Assembly: GCA_013002105.1 (NCBI GenBank)
Contig: JABDKS010000503.1
Coordinates: forward strand, 1 to 14,486
Origin: Pirellulaceae bacterium
GTDB lineage: Bacteria > Planctomycetota > Planctomycetia > Pirellulales > Pirellulaceae
Direction: 5' to 3'
DNA: 14,486 nucleotides
The notes under the pieces are model-generated. The model was not told the origin of the DNA, made no database searches, and worked only from the letters and a program-made list of their open reading frames with translations. Each line of letters starts with the position of its first letter. Positions within the stretch are counted from its first letter, which is position 1. The position numbers and the translations under genes are program-made. Shown piece after piece: positions 1 through 7,259 of this stretch.

Positions 1-7
1 CGCCAAT

Positions 8-165
8 GCAATCGGCCGCACCCTTGGGACCGCAATCGGCTCTACCCTTGGGAACGCAATCGGTGGGAACCGGCCCTACCGTTGGAAACGCGATCGGCTC
101 TTTGGAACCGGCCCTAACTTTGGGATTGCAATCGGCGCTTGGGAACCGGCGTTACCTTTCGTTAG
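8..165. repeat. Array of imperfect 24-nt direct repeats
   Basis: Full 24-nt units begin at 8, 32, 66, 104 and 142, and shortened units of 10, 14 and 14 nt begin at 56, 90 and 128. Units begin GCAATCGG or GGAACCGG and contain a TTGGGA or TTGGAA core near the end. The 10- and 14-nt partial units break any reading frame, which argues against a coding repeat even though several frames are open here. The array touches the aminotransferase stop codon (162-164) and starts at the window edge, so its full length is unknown. It may be an intergenic repeat family; no function can be read from it. Confidence 0.7.
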
Positions 166-1358
166 GAGTGTTGGCTCAAGATCTCGGCCAGTTGTTCGTA
201 CTCGCTGATATGGTTGTACGCTTGAGCGGAGATGCGAATGAGTCTGGGTGCTGTCTCAGGGCCAACAAAGACCGGCACTTCGATTCGATGTTGATGATAT
301 AGCAGCGATTGCAGCGGATCGATATCGACCGAATTCTTTTCGTCGCCTTTGCGTGATGGGATTGGCAGCGGCAAGGTTACTAAACTGCCTATCATTTCGA
401 TCGGTGCCGGGGGCTGGATGTTCAGTGCGTCGATCAGCAGTTGGCGTGCATCGAGTGCGAGTTGACGATTGGCCTGCATCCATTCGGTCAGTCCACCGGG
501 TAGCAGGGTTTCTAAAAACTCGATAGCGGATTGCATCGCCAGGATGGGTGTTACATCGTAGGTTCCAATCCAATCAAACTCAGCTACGAAACGGCTTCGA
601 TTGGGCCTGGGCCGATTCGCGGCATGACTGATGACCGTGGGCCTGACAGCGTCTTGATGTTCACGTTGGACCCAAAGGAATCCAGAGGCTTTGGGCCCGC
701 ACAGCCATTTGTGATGGTTCGCGGTGTAGTAGTCGGCGGCCAGTGATTTCAGGTCGACGCTGACCATGCCAGGCGCGTGTGCACCATCGATCATGACTTG
801 GATACCGCGTGATTTTGCCATCGTGATAATACGTTGGATGGGCAGAACCAGCCCCGTGGCGCTGGTGACATGGTCGACCAATAATAATCGGGTTCGATCG
901 GTAAGCTCCGCTTGGATTGCCGCGACGACTTCGTCGGCAGATTCAATCGGAAACGGAATCTTGGCTTCGCGAACAACGGCACCCACGCGCTGCGCTGCCC
1001 ACCGTGCCGCGTTGTTGCAAGCGTTGTAACCGTGGTTTGTGACGACCAATTCGTCGCCGACGTCAAAGGGGAATGAACGCATGACGGCGTTCACGGCATC
1101 GGTCGCATTGCGTACAAACGCGACGTCCTGAGGATCCGCGTGCACGCGATCGGCGATGATCTGCCGCACGTGATCCAGTTTCGGTTCCAAGCTGCGTTCG
1201 GGAGCCAGAAATTCGATCGGATCCTGTTCCAAGGCGTCTTGGAGTTTTCGTTGTGCTTGTAGAACCACCGTTGGCGTCGCACCAAATGAACCGTGGTTCA
1301 AAAAGACCAGGTCGGGATCGAGTTGCCAGTGCTTGCGATGTCGCGAATGCTCAGTCAT
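162..1358 (-). CDS. Class V aminotransferase, isopenicillin-N-epimerase-like
   Basis: A cytoplasmic PLP-dependent fold-type I enzyme of 398 residues, a full-length size for the class V family. It opens with 'FLNHGSFGATP' (residues 19-29), typical of the CefD / isopenicillin N epimerase-like branch. 'IDGAHAPG' (190-197) carries D191, expected to bind the pyridine nitrogen of PLP, and H194. 'HHKWLCGPK' (215-223) carries K217, the expected Schiff-base lysine. The family covers epimerases, desulfurases and C-S lyases, and nothing here fixes the substrate; a beta-lactam role is unlikely because no such pathway is nearby. The ATG start at 1358 has a weak Shine-Dalgarno site. The gene begins 41 nt after the infA stop codon, so it probably shares the infC-infA transcript. 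The stop overlaps the last unit of the 24-nt repeat array. Confidence 0.88.
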   Translation of the reverse strand: MTEHSRHRKHWQLDPDLVFLNHGSFGATPTVVLQAQRKLQDALEQDPIEFLAPERSLEPKLDHVRQIIADRVHADPQDVAFVRNATDAVNAVMRSFPFDVGDELVVTNHGYNACNNAARWAAQRVGAVVREAKIPFPIESADEVVAAIQAELTDRTRLLLVDHVTSATGLVLPIQRIITMAKSRGIQVMIDGAHAPGMVSVDLKSLAADYYTANHHKWLCGPKASGFLWVQREHQDAVRPTVISHAANRPRPNRSRFVAEFDWIGTYDVTPILAMQSAIEFLETLLPGGLTEWMQANRQLALDARQLLIDALNIQPPAPIEMIGSLVTLPLPIPSRKGDEKNSVDIDPLQSLLYHQHRIEVPVFVGPETAPRLIRISAQAYNHISEYEQLAEILSQHS

Positions 1359-1399
1359 GGCGGTGAGTGTGCACGATCGACTCGCTACTCGGAAGAGGG

Positions 1400-1621
1400 T
1401 TAACGTTCTCTGTAGACAATTCGACCCTGTGTGAGGTCATAGGGTGATAGCTCGATCTGGACGCGATCGCCCGGCACCACGCGGATATTGAATCGACGCA
1501 GCTTGCCAGCAAGGTAGGCGTGAATCGTGTTGCCCGACTCCAGTTGGACCGCGAAACGCGCGTTAGCAAGCGCGTCGACGACCGTTCCGGTGACGAGCAG
1601 TGCTTCTTGTTTTGTTGCCAT
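1400..1621 (-). CDS. infA: Translation initiation factor IF-1
   Basis: IF-1 is a small OB-fold (S1-like) protein that binds the 30S A site and works with IF-2 and IF-3 during initiation. The product is 73 residues against 72 in E. coli, and aligns along its whole length: 'GTVVDALANARFAVQLESG', then 'IHAYLAGKLRR', 'IRVVPGDRVQIELSPYDL' and the C-terminal 'GRIVYRER'. The start at 1621 was chosen because AGGAG (minus strand, 1631-1627) sits 5 nt upstream and the N-terminus 'MATKQEALL' matches the family; a longer in-frame start at 1669 would overlap infC. The gene follows infC by 44 nt and precedes the aminotransferase by 41 nt. Direct infC-infA adjacency is not the common arrangement, since infC usually leads rpmI-rplT. 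Confidence 0.95.
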   Translation of the reverse strand: MATKQEALLVTGTVVDALANARFAVQLESGNTIHAYLAGKLRRFNIRVVPGDRVQIELSPYDLTQGRIVYRER

Positions 1622-1665
1622 TGGCACTCCTGGAACTGTGGTTAGAAATGAGGACAGACGTGGGA

Positions 1666-2196
1666 TCACTTTTTGATGGGTGACAGCAACATGGAGACCA
1701 TGCGACTGGATTCAGTTCGCGGCGGACAGTCGATTGTCGCGATGTCGTGTAGCTGCTCAGCCAGGTCAAACAACATGGAAAGTCCACGTTGGGGATGGGC
1801 TTTTTCGCGACCGTGAAAGAGCACGTTCATTTTGACGCGGTCGCCGCGGGACAAGAATCGGCGTGCTTGATTCATACGCACGGCCATGTCGTGCTTGGCA
1901 ATCGTGGCACCCATCTGCAATTGTTTCAGTTGCGAGCGTCGCGATCGAGCGCCACCGGCCCTCTTTTTCTTCTCGTAGCTCGTCTTGGGGTAGTCCATGA
2001 TTCGGCAAACCGGCGGCGTTGCATCCGGATTGACCATGACAAGGTCCAGTCGTTGAAGCTGCGCAGTGGTCAAGGCTTCGGCCAGTCGTTTCACACCCAA
2101 TCGTTGGCCATCTGAATCGATGACTTCGATGGGCGAAACGGAAATTTGATCATTCATGGTGGGCAAATCACGCCCGGGTTTGTAACGATGTTTGAT
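1666..2196 (-). CDS. infC: Translation initiation factor IF-3, divergent, AUC start
   Basis: IF-3 binds the 30S subunit, keeps subunits apart and checks the start codon and initiator tRNA. From the proposed start the product is 176 residues (E. coli 180). It has the N-domain ('MNDQISVSPIEVIDSDG', then 'PPVCRIMDY' at 61-69), a charged linker and the C-domain ('FHGREKAH', 127-134). The in-frame ATG at 2157 has no Shine-Dalgarno site and would cut off the N-terminal tail. The ATC codon at 2196-2194 lies 6 nt after a perfect AGGAGG and gives a tail the length of E. coli's ('IKHRYKPGRDLPT'). infC is the classic gene with a non-AUG start, AUU in E. coli. In a gapless hand alignment with E. coli, R99, R112 and R147 are replaced by G96, N109 and D144, while R116 and R168 are kept (R113, R165). 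The usual 'IKFRP' is 'LQMGA'. It could be the only IF-3 or a paralogue. Family assignment is secure; the start is an inference. Confidence 0.88.
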   Translation of the reverse strand: MKHRYKPGRDLPTMNDQISVSPIEVIDSDGQRLGVKRLAEALTTAQLQRLDLVMVNPDATPPVCRIMDYPKTSYEKKKRAGGARSRRSQLKQLQMGATIAKHDMAVRMNQARRFLSRGDRVKMNVLFHGREKAHPQRGLSMLFDLAEQLHDIATIDCPPRTESSRMVSMLLSPIKK

Positions 2197-2208
2197 GGAG
2201 GGCCTCCT
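2197..2208 (-). promoter_or_regulatory. Ribosome binding site of infC, selecting an AUC start
   Basis: On the minus strand the sequence reads AGGAGG (2208-2203), then CCCTCC, then the ATC codon. This is the strongest Shine-Dalgarno site I found in the window, and its 6-nt spacing to ATC is ideal, whereas it lies 45 nt from the first ATG. The bases GGAG (2207-2204) and CTCC (2200-2197) can pair around a 3-nt loop, so the site could also be partly masked in the mRNA. Confidence 0.7.
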
Positions 2209-2251
2209 GTGGGATGGGGAAAGTCGTGACGTAACGATTCGACGTCGATGG

Positions 2252-2272
2252 ATCGACACGCCGGATGTCGAT
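2252..2272 (-). other. Inverted repeat in the infC leader
   Basis: ATCGACA (2252-2258) and TGTCGAT (2266-2272) form perfect 7-bp arms around a 7-nt spacer, 12 nt past the SGNH/TPR stop codon and about 55 nt before the infC start. No run of T follows in the minus direction, so a standard intrinsic terminator is unlikely. It could be a leader structure, a protein-binding site or chance; GATCGA-type words are frequent in this DNA. Confidence 0.3.
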
Positions 2273-2283
2273 TCGGTTCGGGG

Positions 2284-4419
2284 CTACTGCGACAATTGAC
2301 GTGCGATTTCCAAGTTCAGCTTTTCTGCATCGCTATCGGGAGCCAACCGAACCGCCGATTCAAAGTACTCGATGGCTTCGGCCGGGCGTTTTTGCTTCAG
2401 CAGCAGCAAGCCCAGGTTGCGATTGATCCCCAGGTCGTCCGGTGCCAGTTTCAGCGCCTCTTGGTAAAGCAGAATGGCGGTATCCGCATCACCGATTGCC
2501 GCTTTGGATTGGGCCAGAAAGAACAACGTACTGGCATCGCCCGGATAGTCTTTGTTGACTTGATCGAGAATTTCGGAGGCTTGGGCATACTCGCCGCTCA
2601 TCAAGTAGCTGACGCCCAAGAAATACTGGGCCCGAATTTGTTGTGGACTACCGATCGGCAGTCCCATGACCGCCATCGATAAGTAGTTCTGTGACTCGGC
2701 GTAGTTTTCCCGATCGAACAGCAATTCGCCGTAAGGTAGGTAGGCACGCACATACGTCGGTGCGGTCTGCATTAATCGTTCGTATTGCTGGATTGCTTGT
2801 TGATCGCGGCCGGTATGTCGTAAGCAATCCGCCAGCACCAACAAACTCTCGGGGTCGTCTCTTAAAATACCCAAGGCATCACGCGCGCGCGGTTCGGCTT
2901 CATCAAATTTTCCAGCCCAATGCAGTACCTTGGCCAGGTTTCGCAGAGCGACGCCTTGCGTGGTCGCGTCGATTCGGCCGCGGACCCTGCGCGTCACGTC
3001 CTCGATCGTCGGTTCGCTAATTGGTTTTCCGCCGATCAGCGGGCCACCGATCAGGTCATCGGATTGCAGATCATCAATGATCCACAACGCCAGTCGTCGA
3101 TGAGTGTCGATCGTCGGATGCACATGGTCCAGAAAATATTCGTCGCCTAAGACCGAGTGTCCGTGTTCTTGTTGGCAAAGCTGTCGCAGATGTCTTTCGA
3201 AGTCAACAAGCGGCACTTCATTCGCAGTTGCGACAGCGTGAATCTTAGCGACGAAAGCATCTGGAGCGCGAAGCGGACACACGTCGTGATTGAGTGCTCG
3301 CTTAAACGCCTCCGCAGCCTGGTTCGTCTCACCCTCCTTCCACAGACATTTTCCAATCAAGTAATCAACGGATGCGTATTGGTCATCGATCGATTTTGTC
3401 TCGGCGAGTCGTGTCAACGCAACTTTCGTCTCGTCACGCTTGATCGCGGCGAGCGCTTGATCGTAGAGCGTGTTGAATCGTTCGACGTCATCATCTTGCA
3501 AATCGCTGCGAAGCTGACTTTTGAACGGCGAGCAGTCCTTTTCGTTGGACGCGGGTGTGACGAACACAAGCTTTGCACCGGATTGATGGGCAATGGTAAC
3601 CATTCGTTGCAAGTTGACTTCGTAGTGATGGAGCACTTTGTCGTGCCAGTCTTTGTCGCGTTGGTAATCGGCCGGTCCAACGGTGTGGTTTAACATTTCA
3701 TCCACTTCGCCCGGAAGTGTTTCGACAGGTCCAGTCGGGGTTTGTGGGTCCGTATCGTCCAACTTACGAGCCAGAGTCTGCTTCAACAGTGACCAGGTGC
3801 GTGTGCGACTGAGTGCCGACGTGACTGCTCGATTGACGTCGGATTGCTCGAACATTCCCGCGTAAGTTCGGCGTTCCAGAAATTCGTTTTGGGCCGAGTA
3901 GATAATGAAAATATCGGGATCGTACTGGGATAGTTCCTCCATCACGGCGGCGACGCGGTAGCTGGCGTAGCTGACACCGCCCGCGTTGATGACTTCCCAA
4001 GTGGTGGAATCGTCTGCGACGACCAGGAATTCTCGCAGCCACCCACAGAAAGAAGTGGAGTCGGCGTAAGGTCGCCCAAAAGTGGTTGATCCACCCAAAC
4101 AAAAGACGCGGCGAGTGTTGGCAGGTTTGGTGACCGGGAATTGTTGATCGTTGAACCAAACCAGTTTGTTGGCGGCCGTTCGCACGACGACATTGCCAGC
4201 GTCGTCCTGGCTGCGTTCCAGCAGTGGAATCTGATTGGAGAATCCAACAAACGGGTCGGACGTATCGGTCAGCGCGGCAACGCCCAGCAGGGCGAGCAGC
4301 CCTTCGATGATCAGGAAGAAACCAGCGGTGACAGTGAGTCCAAAGAATGCTTTCTTAGCCAAGCTCAAACGAACACGGGAGGACGCAGAAGCGGAGGACG
4401 AAGTCGGGGAGGGCGTCAT
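2284..4419 (-). CDS. Membrane-anchored SGNH-hydrolase-like protein with TPR repeats
   Basis: A 711-residue protein with one hydrophobic segment near the N-terminus (about 24-48), so the bulk is probably on the outer face of the membrane. An SGNH/GDSL-type domain follows: 'LGGSTTFG' carries the candidate nucleophile S111, 'NAGGVSYASYR' (145-155) resembles block II, 'YSAQNEF' carries N178, and 'DHVHP' supplies D431 and H434. A helical TPR-like insert (about 315-380) splits the domain before the D-H block. TPR-type repeats fill about 490-700. SGNH proteins act on esters or acetyl groups; the substrate is unknown. The ATG at 4419 was chosen because AAGAG lies just upstream. An extension to ATG 4518 (or TTG 4524) is possible but uses rare codons such as AGG and ATA. 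The gene diverges from the secretin-like gene and its stop is 87 nt before infC. Confidence 0.8.
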   Translation of the reverse strand: MTPSPTSSSASASSRVRLSLAKKAFFGLTVTAGFFLIIEGLLALLGVAALTDTSDPFVGFSNQIPLLERSQDDAGNVVVRTAANKLVWFNDQQFPVTKPANTRRVFCLGGSTTFGRPYADSTSFCGWLREFLVVADDSTTWEVINAGGVSYASYRVAAVMEELSQYDPDIFIIYSAQNEFLERRTYAGMFEQSDVNRAVTSALSRTRTWSLLKQTLARKLDDTDPQTPTGPVETLPGEVDEMLNHTVGPADYQRDKDWHDKVLHHYEVNLQRMVTIAHQSGAKLVFVTPASNEKDCSPFKSQLRSDLQDDDVERFNTLYDQALAAIKRDETKVALTRLAETKSIDDQYASVDYLIGKCLWKEGETNQAAEAFKRALNHDVCPLRAPDAFVAKIHAVATANEVPLVDFERHLRQLCQQEHGHSVLGDEYFLDHVHPTIDTHRRLALWIIDDLQSDDLIGGPLIGGKPISEPTIEDVTRRVRGRIDATTQGVALRNLAKVLHWAGKFDEAEPRARDALGILRDDPESLLVLADCLRHTGRDQQAIQQYERLMQTAPTYVRAYLPYGELLFDRENYAESQNYLSMAVMGLPIGSPQQIRAQYFLGVSYLMSGEYAQASEILDQVNKDYPGDASTLFFLAQSKAAIGDADTAILLYQEALKLAPDDLGINRNLGLLLLKQKRPAEAIEYFESAVRLAPDSDAEKLNLEIARQLSQ

Positions 4420-4687
4420 AGATATCTCTTGATCAGACAGCTTGGCCTGTTGTTTCGCCACTCGGTTTGAGCGTGCAGAATCGACCAACGGTGTCCTTGG
4501 TACGACAACATCATACATGCCCAAGTTTTGCTGACCGCCCGTCCGAGGGAGTTCGCCCTTGACCCTACCAAGCGACTTGGGCTACACGCGTAGATGATCG
4601 GGTGGTTCCAACCAGGCAAAAACAGGCCAATCCCCCGAAAGCGAGCCGGTCCAGCAGCACCGATCGGCGATGGAAAAGGTACTTTGC
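4420..4687. promoter_or_regulatory. Divergent upstream region between SGNH/TPR and secretin-like genes
   Basis: This 268-bp stretch separates the two divergent starts and must hold promoters for both unless the longer SGNH/TPR start at 4518 is used. CCAAG-CGA-CTTGG (4568-4580) is a small inverted repeat of operator type. A TTGACC at 4559-4564 resembles a -35 element for the plus strand, but no convincing -10 follows at normal spacing. No gene is supported here. Confidence 0.35.
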
Positions 4688-5767
4688 ATGAGCCCGAGCA
4701 AGCGAGAAGCGGTTGACCCGATCAGCATCGTACGAGGTTTGGATGCCCGCTCTTTGCAGTGGGTCCAGTTCGTGCTTGGCGGATTGATCTGCATGATGCT
4801 GGCGTCAATCTACACCCCGACCGCAGCGAACGCGCAGACGCAACCTGCTGCGTTGTTGCAAGCGGAACCGGCCAAGCAGGGCGAGTATCAATCGGGGACG
4901 GTGGCGCCGGCGAGTTTGACAACCGCGGCGCGTGTGTTGAATCTGCCGACATTTCCTTCGTCCGAAAAACAGATCCGGATCAACATTCGCTATTTATTGG
5001 TTGACGACCCGACTCGCAAAGCAATCTACGACCAGATCGGACACGAGCGGGTCAATACACGCACGCAGCGATTGCCAGATTCGAAACCGCCGACAACGTT
5101 TGTCGACGAAGGACGAGACTTGAACAGCTCGCGGGTGATCCAGAGTACTTCGTGTGTTTCGACATCGGTATTAACACACGAGATGACCAAAGCGATGTTG
5201 CAACAGGTCGCTGAATCTCAATGGTCCAAAGTGACTGCCGCGCCGAGCCTTATTCTGGTTGATGGCCAGGAAGGGCAGATCAACGAAGGCGTGCAGCGAC
5301 CGTTTGTCGTCGACGTGCAATCCAACTCTGACGTCCCGACGCCGCAAGCAGAGCGAACAGAAACCCAGCAAGCGGCATCTCGGCCACACGTGCAAGTCTT
5401 GGATGAAGGGACGGCGATGCGTGTGCGGGCTGTCAGTCTGGACCAAGGCCGTGTTCATGTGGCAAGTGAGATCGTCAACAAACGGATCTTGGAAGTCCGA
5501 TCTGAGCCCGTGTTTGGCACGGGAAAGGCGTCTGCTGTGATGCATGTTCCCGTCCATCAAATCGAAACAGCGGCAGCAGCGGAAGAATTTGCCTATGGCG
5601 AAACGTTGTTGATCGATCCCTACGTCTCGCGTCAGACCGAAGTGCAGGTTGAGAGCGGAGTGCCGCTGCTGAGCAAAATTCCTTACATCAATCGAAGCTT
5701 TAAGAACACGGCGGCGGCAAGTCAGACGCTGCACTGGATGGTTCTGGTACAGCCGGTTCACCCCTGA
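4688..5767 (+). CDS. Exported protein with secretin-like C-terminal domain
   Basis: A 359-residue protein with a long signal peptide: a basic n-region, hydrophobic core at about 25-43 and likely cleavage after 'TAANA' (residue 49). The second half resembles the secretin family, whose members form outer-membrane gates in type II/III secretion and type IV pili. Matching segments are 'KVTAAPSLILVDGQEG' (181-196) with 'RPFVVDV' following, 'YGETLLIDP' (303-311) and 'GVPLLSKIPYINRSFKN' (324-340), the typical end-of-barrel motif. Repeated N-domains are lacking: only about 130 residues separate the signal peptide from the secretin part, so it is far shorter than usual secretins. No other secretion gene is nearby. 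The ATG at 4688 is preferred because AAAAGG lies about 8 nt upstream; an in-frame ATG at 4670 adds six residues. It could be an orphan pore or a non-channel descendant. Confidence 0.75.
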   Translation: MSPSKREAVDPISIVRGLDARSLQWVQFVLGGLICMMLASIYTPTAANAQTQPAALLQAEPAKQGEYQSGTVAPASLTTAARVLNLPTFPSSEKQIRINIRYLLVDDPTRKAIYDQIGHERVNTRTQRLPDSKPPTTFVDEGRDLNSSRVIQSTSCVSTSVLTHEMTKAMLQQVAESQWSKVTAAPSLILVDGQEGQINEGVQRPFVVDVQSNSDVPTPQAERTETQQAASRPHVQVLDEGTAMRVRAVSLDQGRVHVASEIVNKRILEVRSEPVFGTGKASAVMHVPVHQIETAAAAEEFAYGETLLIDPYVSRQTEVQVESGVPLLSKIPYINRSFKNTAAASQTLHWMVLVQPVHP

Positions 5768-5801
5768 TCGCCACCAGAGACTGTCTCGGATCACAGATGG
5801 A

Positions 5802-6857
5802 TCAGTCGTCCGACGGAAAGTCGATCACCGCTTTGACGCAATTATCTTTTTGATGCGCAAACGTGTCGTACGCCTCGATTGCATCCCCGATCGCATAACG
5901 ATGCGTCACGCACCAGGACAAATCCATTGGGTGTGCCAGCAGTGATTCTTGCAATCGCGACATGTAGTGTCTGGCCGGGCACCGCCCCGTACGGTAGGTC
6001 AAGTTCTTGTCGTAGGCAGTCGCAGGGCTGAACGAAAAGTTGGGCGTACAATGACATCCGATCACAGAGAGAACACCACCGGGTCGAACCAACCGGATCG
6101 CTAGCGTTTGGGCATCGGGCAGACCGACCAACTCCATCACGCCATCAGCGCCGCGACCGTCGGTTTGCTGCATCACCGCTTCGACCGCGTCATCACCGTT
6201 CGAGAAGGTTTCTGCTCCCATTTGCTGGGCAATCTGTCGTCGGGCGCCAACCGGGTCGATCGCCAGAATATGCGTGGCTCCGAGTCGAAAGGCGGATGCG
6301 ATGGCCAGCAGTCCAACGGTGCCGCAGCCAATCACCACGTAAACGCAGTCCGGAGTGATCGATGCCATTTCGGCACAATAGAAACCGGTGCTCAGGTTGT
6401 CGCCCAACAACAGGGCAACGTCATCGGAGATGGTAGGTGGAACGCTCATCAACGTGGTGTCAGCTAGCGGCACACGTACAAATTCCGCCTGACCGCCATG
6501 CAAACCGATTTGATTCTGCCGCCAACCAAATAGTTGGCCCGACTGGCAGCGCGATGTCAGGCCGATTTTGCAGTAGTAGCATTCTCCACAGTTTGTCGTA
6601 AACGGAGCGGCGACTCGATCGCCTGCGTGGAACTGCCTGACATCCTTTCCCGACGCAATCACCTCGCCGACGAACTCGTGGCCCATGACCGCGCCGACAT
6701 CCATGCCGGTTTCGCGTCCAAAAAAGGGATGCAAGTCGCTACCGCACAGTCCTGCTGCGTGTACTCGAACAATCGCGTCAGTAGCGTGTTCGATGATGGG
6801 GTCGGAAACGGTGCGTACGTTGACGTGCTGGACCGATTCGAAACAGATCGCTTGCAA
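5802..6857 (-). CDS. Zinc-dependent alcohol dehydrogenase (MDR family)
   Basis: A cytoplasmic medium-chain dehydrogenase/reductase of 351 residues that should oxidise an alcohol or reduce an aldehyde with a nicotinamide cofactor. Catalytic zinc ligands are visible as C38 ('GLCGSD'), H60-E61 ('GHEFVGEV') and probably D153 ('LGDNLSTG'). The structural zinc site is C90, C93, C96 and C104 ('CGECYYC...C'). The Rossmann motif is 'GCGTVG' (177-182), and D201 at the end of the next strand suggests NAD rather than NADP. The substrate cannot be told. The start is TTG at 6857, supported by AAAGGA (minus strand, 6869-6864) 6 nt upstream; no ATG fits the N-terminus 'MQAICFE'. It follows the small membrane protein gene by 36 nt and converges on the secretin-like gene with a 34-nt gap that shows no clear terminator. 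Confidence 0.93.
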   Translation of the reverse strand: MQAICFESVQHVNVRTVSDPIIEHATDAIVRVHAAGLCGSDLHPFFGRETGMDVGAVMGHEFVGEVIASGKDVRQFHAGDRVAAPFTTNCGECYYCKIGLTSRCQSGQLFGWRQNQIGLHGGQAEFVRVPLADTTLMSVPPTISDDVALLLGDNLSTGFYCAEMASITPDCVYVVIGCGTVGLLAIASAFRLGATHILAIDPVGARRQIAQQMGAETFSNGDDAVEAVMQQTDGRGADGVMELVGLPDAQTLAIRLVRPGGVLSVIGCHCTPNFSFSPATAYDKNLTYRTGRCPARHYMSRLQESLLAHPMDLSWCVTHRYAIGDAIEAYDTFAHQKDNCVKAVIDFPSDD

Positions 6858-6893
6858 TGTCGTTCCTTTAGCGATTACGAAACTACGCGAGGC

Positions 6894-7130
6894 TCAGGGT
6901 CGGCGAAGAGATTTCGCCAGCGACCATCCACCGAAGCTTAGCACGATCAAGGTCGAGACGATGACCCAGGTCCGAGTTCCAGGGACCAAGAAAATCGCGG
7001 CGACGCACAAGGCAAACGCGAGATTCATCCATAGCAACGGCCACACTCTTGGCCGTCGCGACCGACCACGATTGGCGGCCGACTCAGGTGGCGCAGTTGG
7101 CGGTGTGTACGGGTTAACCGGTTTTGTCAC
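6894..7130 (-). CDS. Small membrane protein with two predicted helices
   Basis: A 78-residue protein not assigned to a family. The N-terminus is proline-rich ('NPYTPPTAPP'), a style common at the start of short planctomycete membrane proteins, followed by a basic patch ('NRGRSRRPR') and two hydrophobic stretches (about 32-49 and 54-70) separated by 'GTRT'. The basic patch suggests a cytoplasmic N-terminus by the positive-inside rule. The start is GTG at 7130 with only a weak Shine-Dalgarno site. It lies 36 nt upstream of the alcohol dehydrogenase on the same strand, so the two may be co-transcribed. The reading frame could be chance, but composition and layout make a real gene more likely than the overlapping plus-strand frames. 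Confidence 0.6.
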   Translation of the reverse strand: MTKPVNPYTPPTAPPESAANRGRSRRPRVWPLLWMNLAFALCVAAIFLVPGTRTWVIVSTLIVLSFGGWSLAKSLRRP

Positions 7131-7183
7131 GGACGATGTCCAACAGCAAATCGCGACGGCGGATGACTTTCACAGGTGGCAGA

Positions 7184-7213
7184 TTGACGCAAAAACACTG
7201 CAACGACTAAAGT
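7184..7213 (+). promoter_or_regulatory. Candidate sigma70-type promoter for the zinc-ribbon gene
   Basis: TTGACG (7184-7189) and TAAAGT (7208-7213) are separated by 18 nt and lie about 47 nt before the ATG at 7260. The -35 matches consensus at five of six positions, the -10 at four of six. It lies in the 129-nt gap between divergent genes, where a promoter is expected. Confidence 0.4.
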
Positions 7214-7259
7214 ATCCCTTTGGTGCAATCGTGTCCAATTCAACAGCCGAGAGATTCTG

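Noticed and set aside
8..165. The 24-nt repeats as a CRISPR array
   Set aside because: Units are head to tail without unique spacers, vary between copies, and no cas gene is visible.
6..302. Plus-strand frame through the 24-nt repeats, with 'PLGPQSALPLGTQS' repeats
   Set aside because: The protein repeat only mirrors the DNA repeat, frame is not kept by the 10/14-nt partial units, and it runs into the antisense of the aminotransferase.
5171..5794. 207-codon minus-strand frame opposite the secretin-like gene
   Set aside because: Cys/His/Arg-rich composition without motifs, antisense to a protein with a clear signal peptide and family motifs.
5768..5801. A terminator between the convergent secretin-like and dehydrogenase genes
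   Set aside because: Only short GATC-type and GACTG/CAGTC matches are present, with no stable stem and no T-run.
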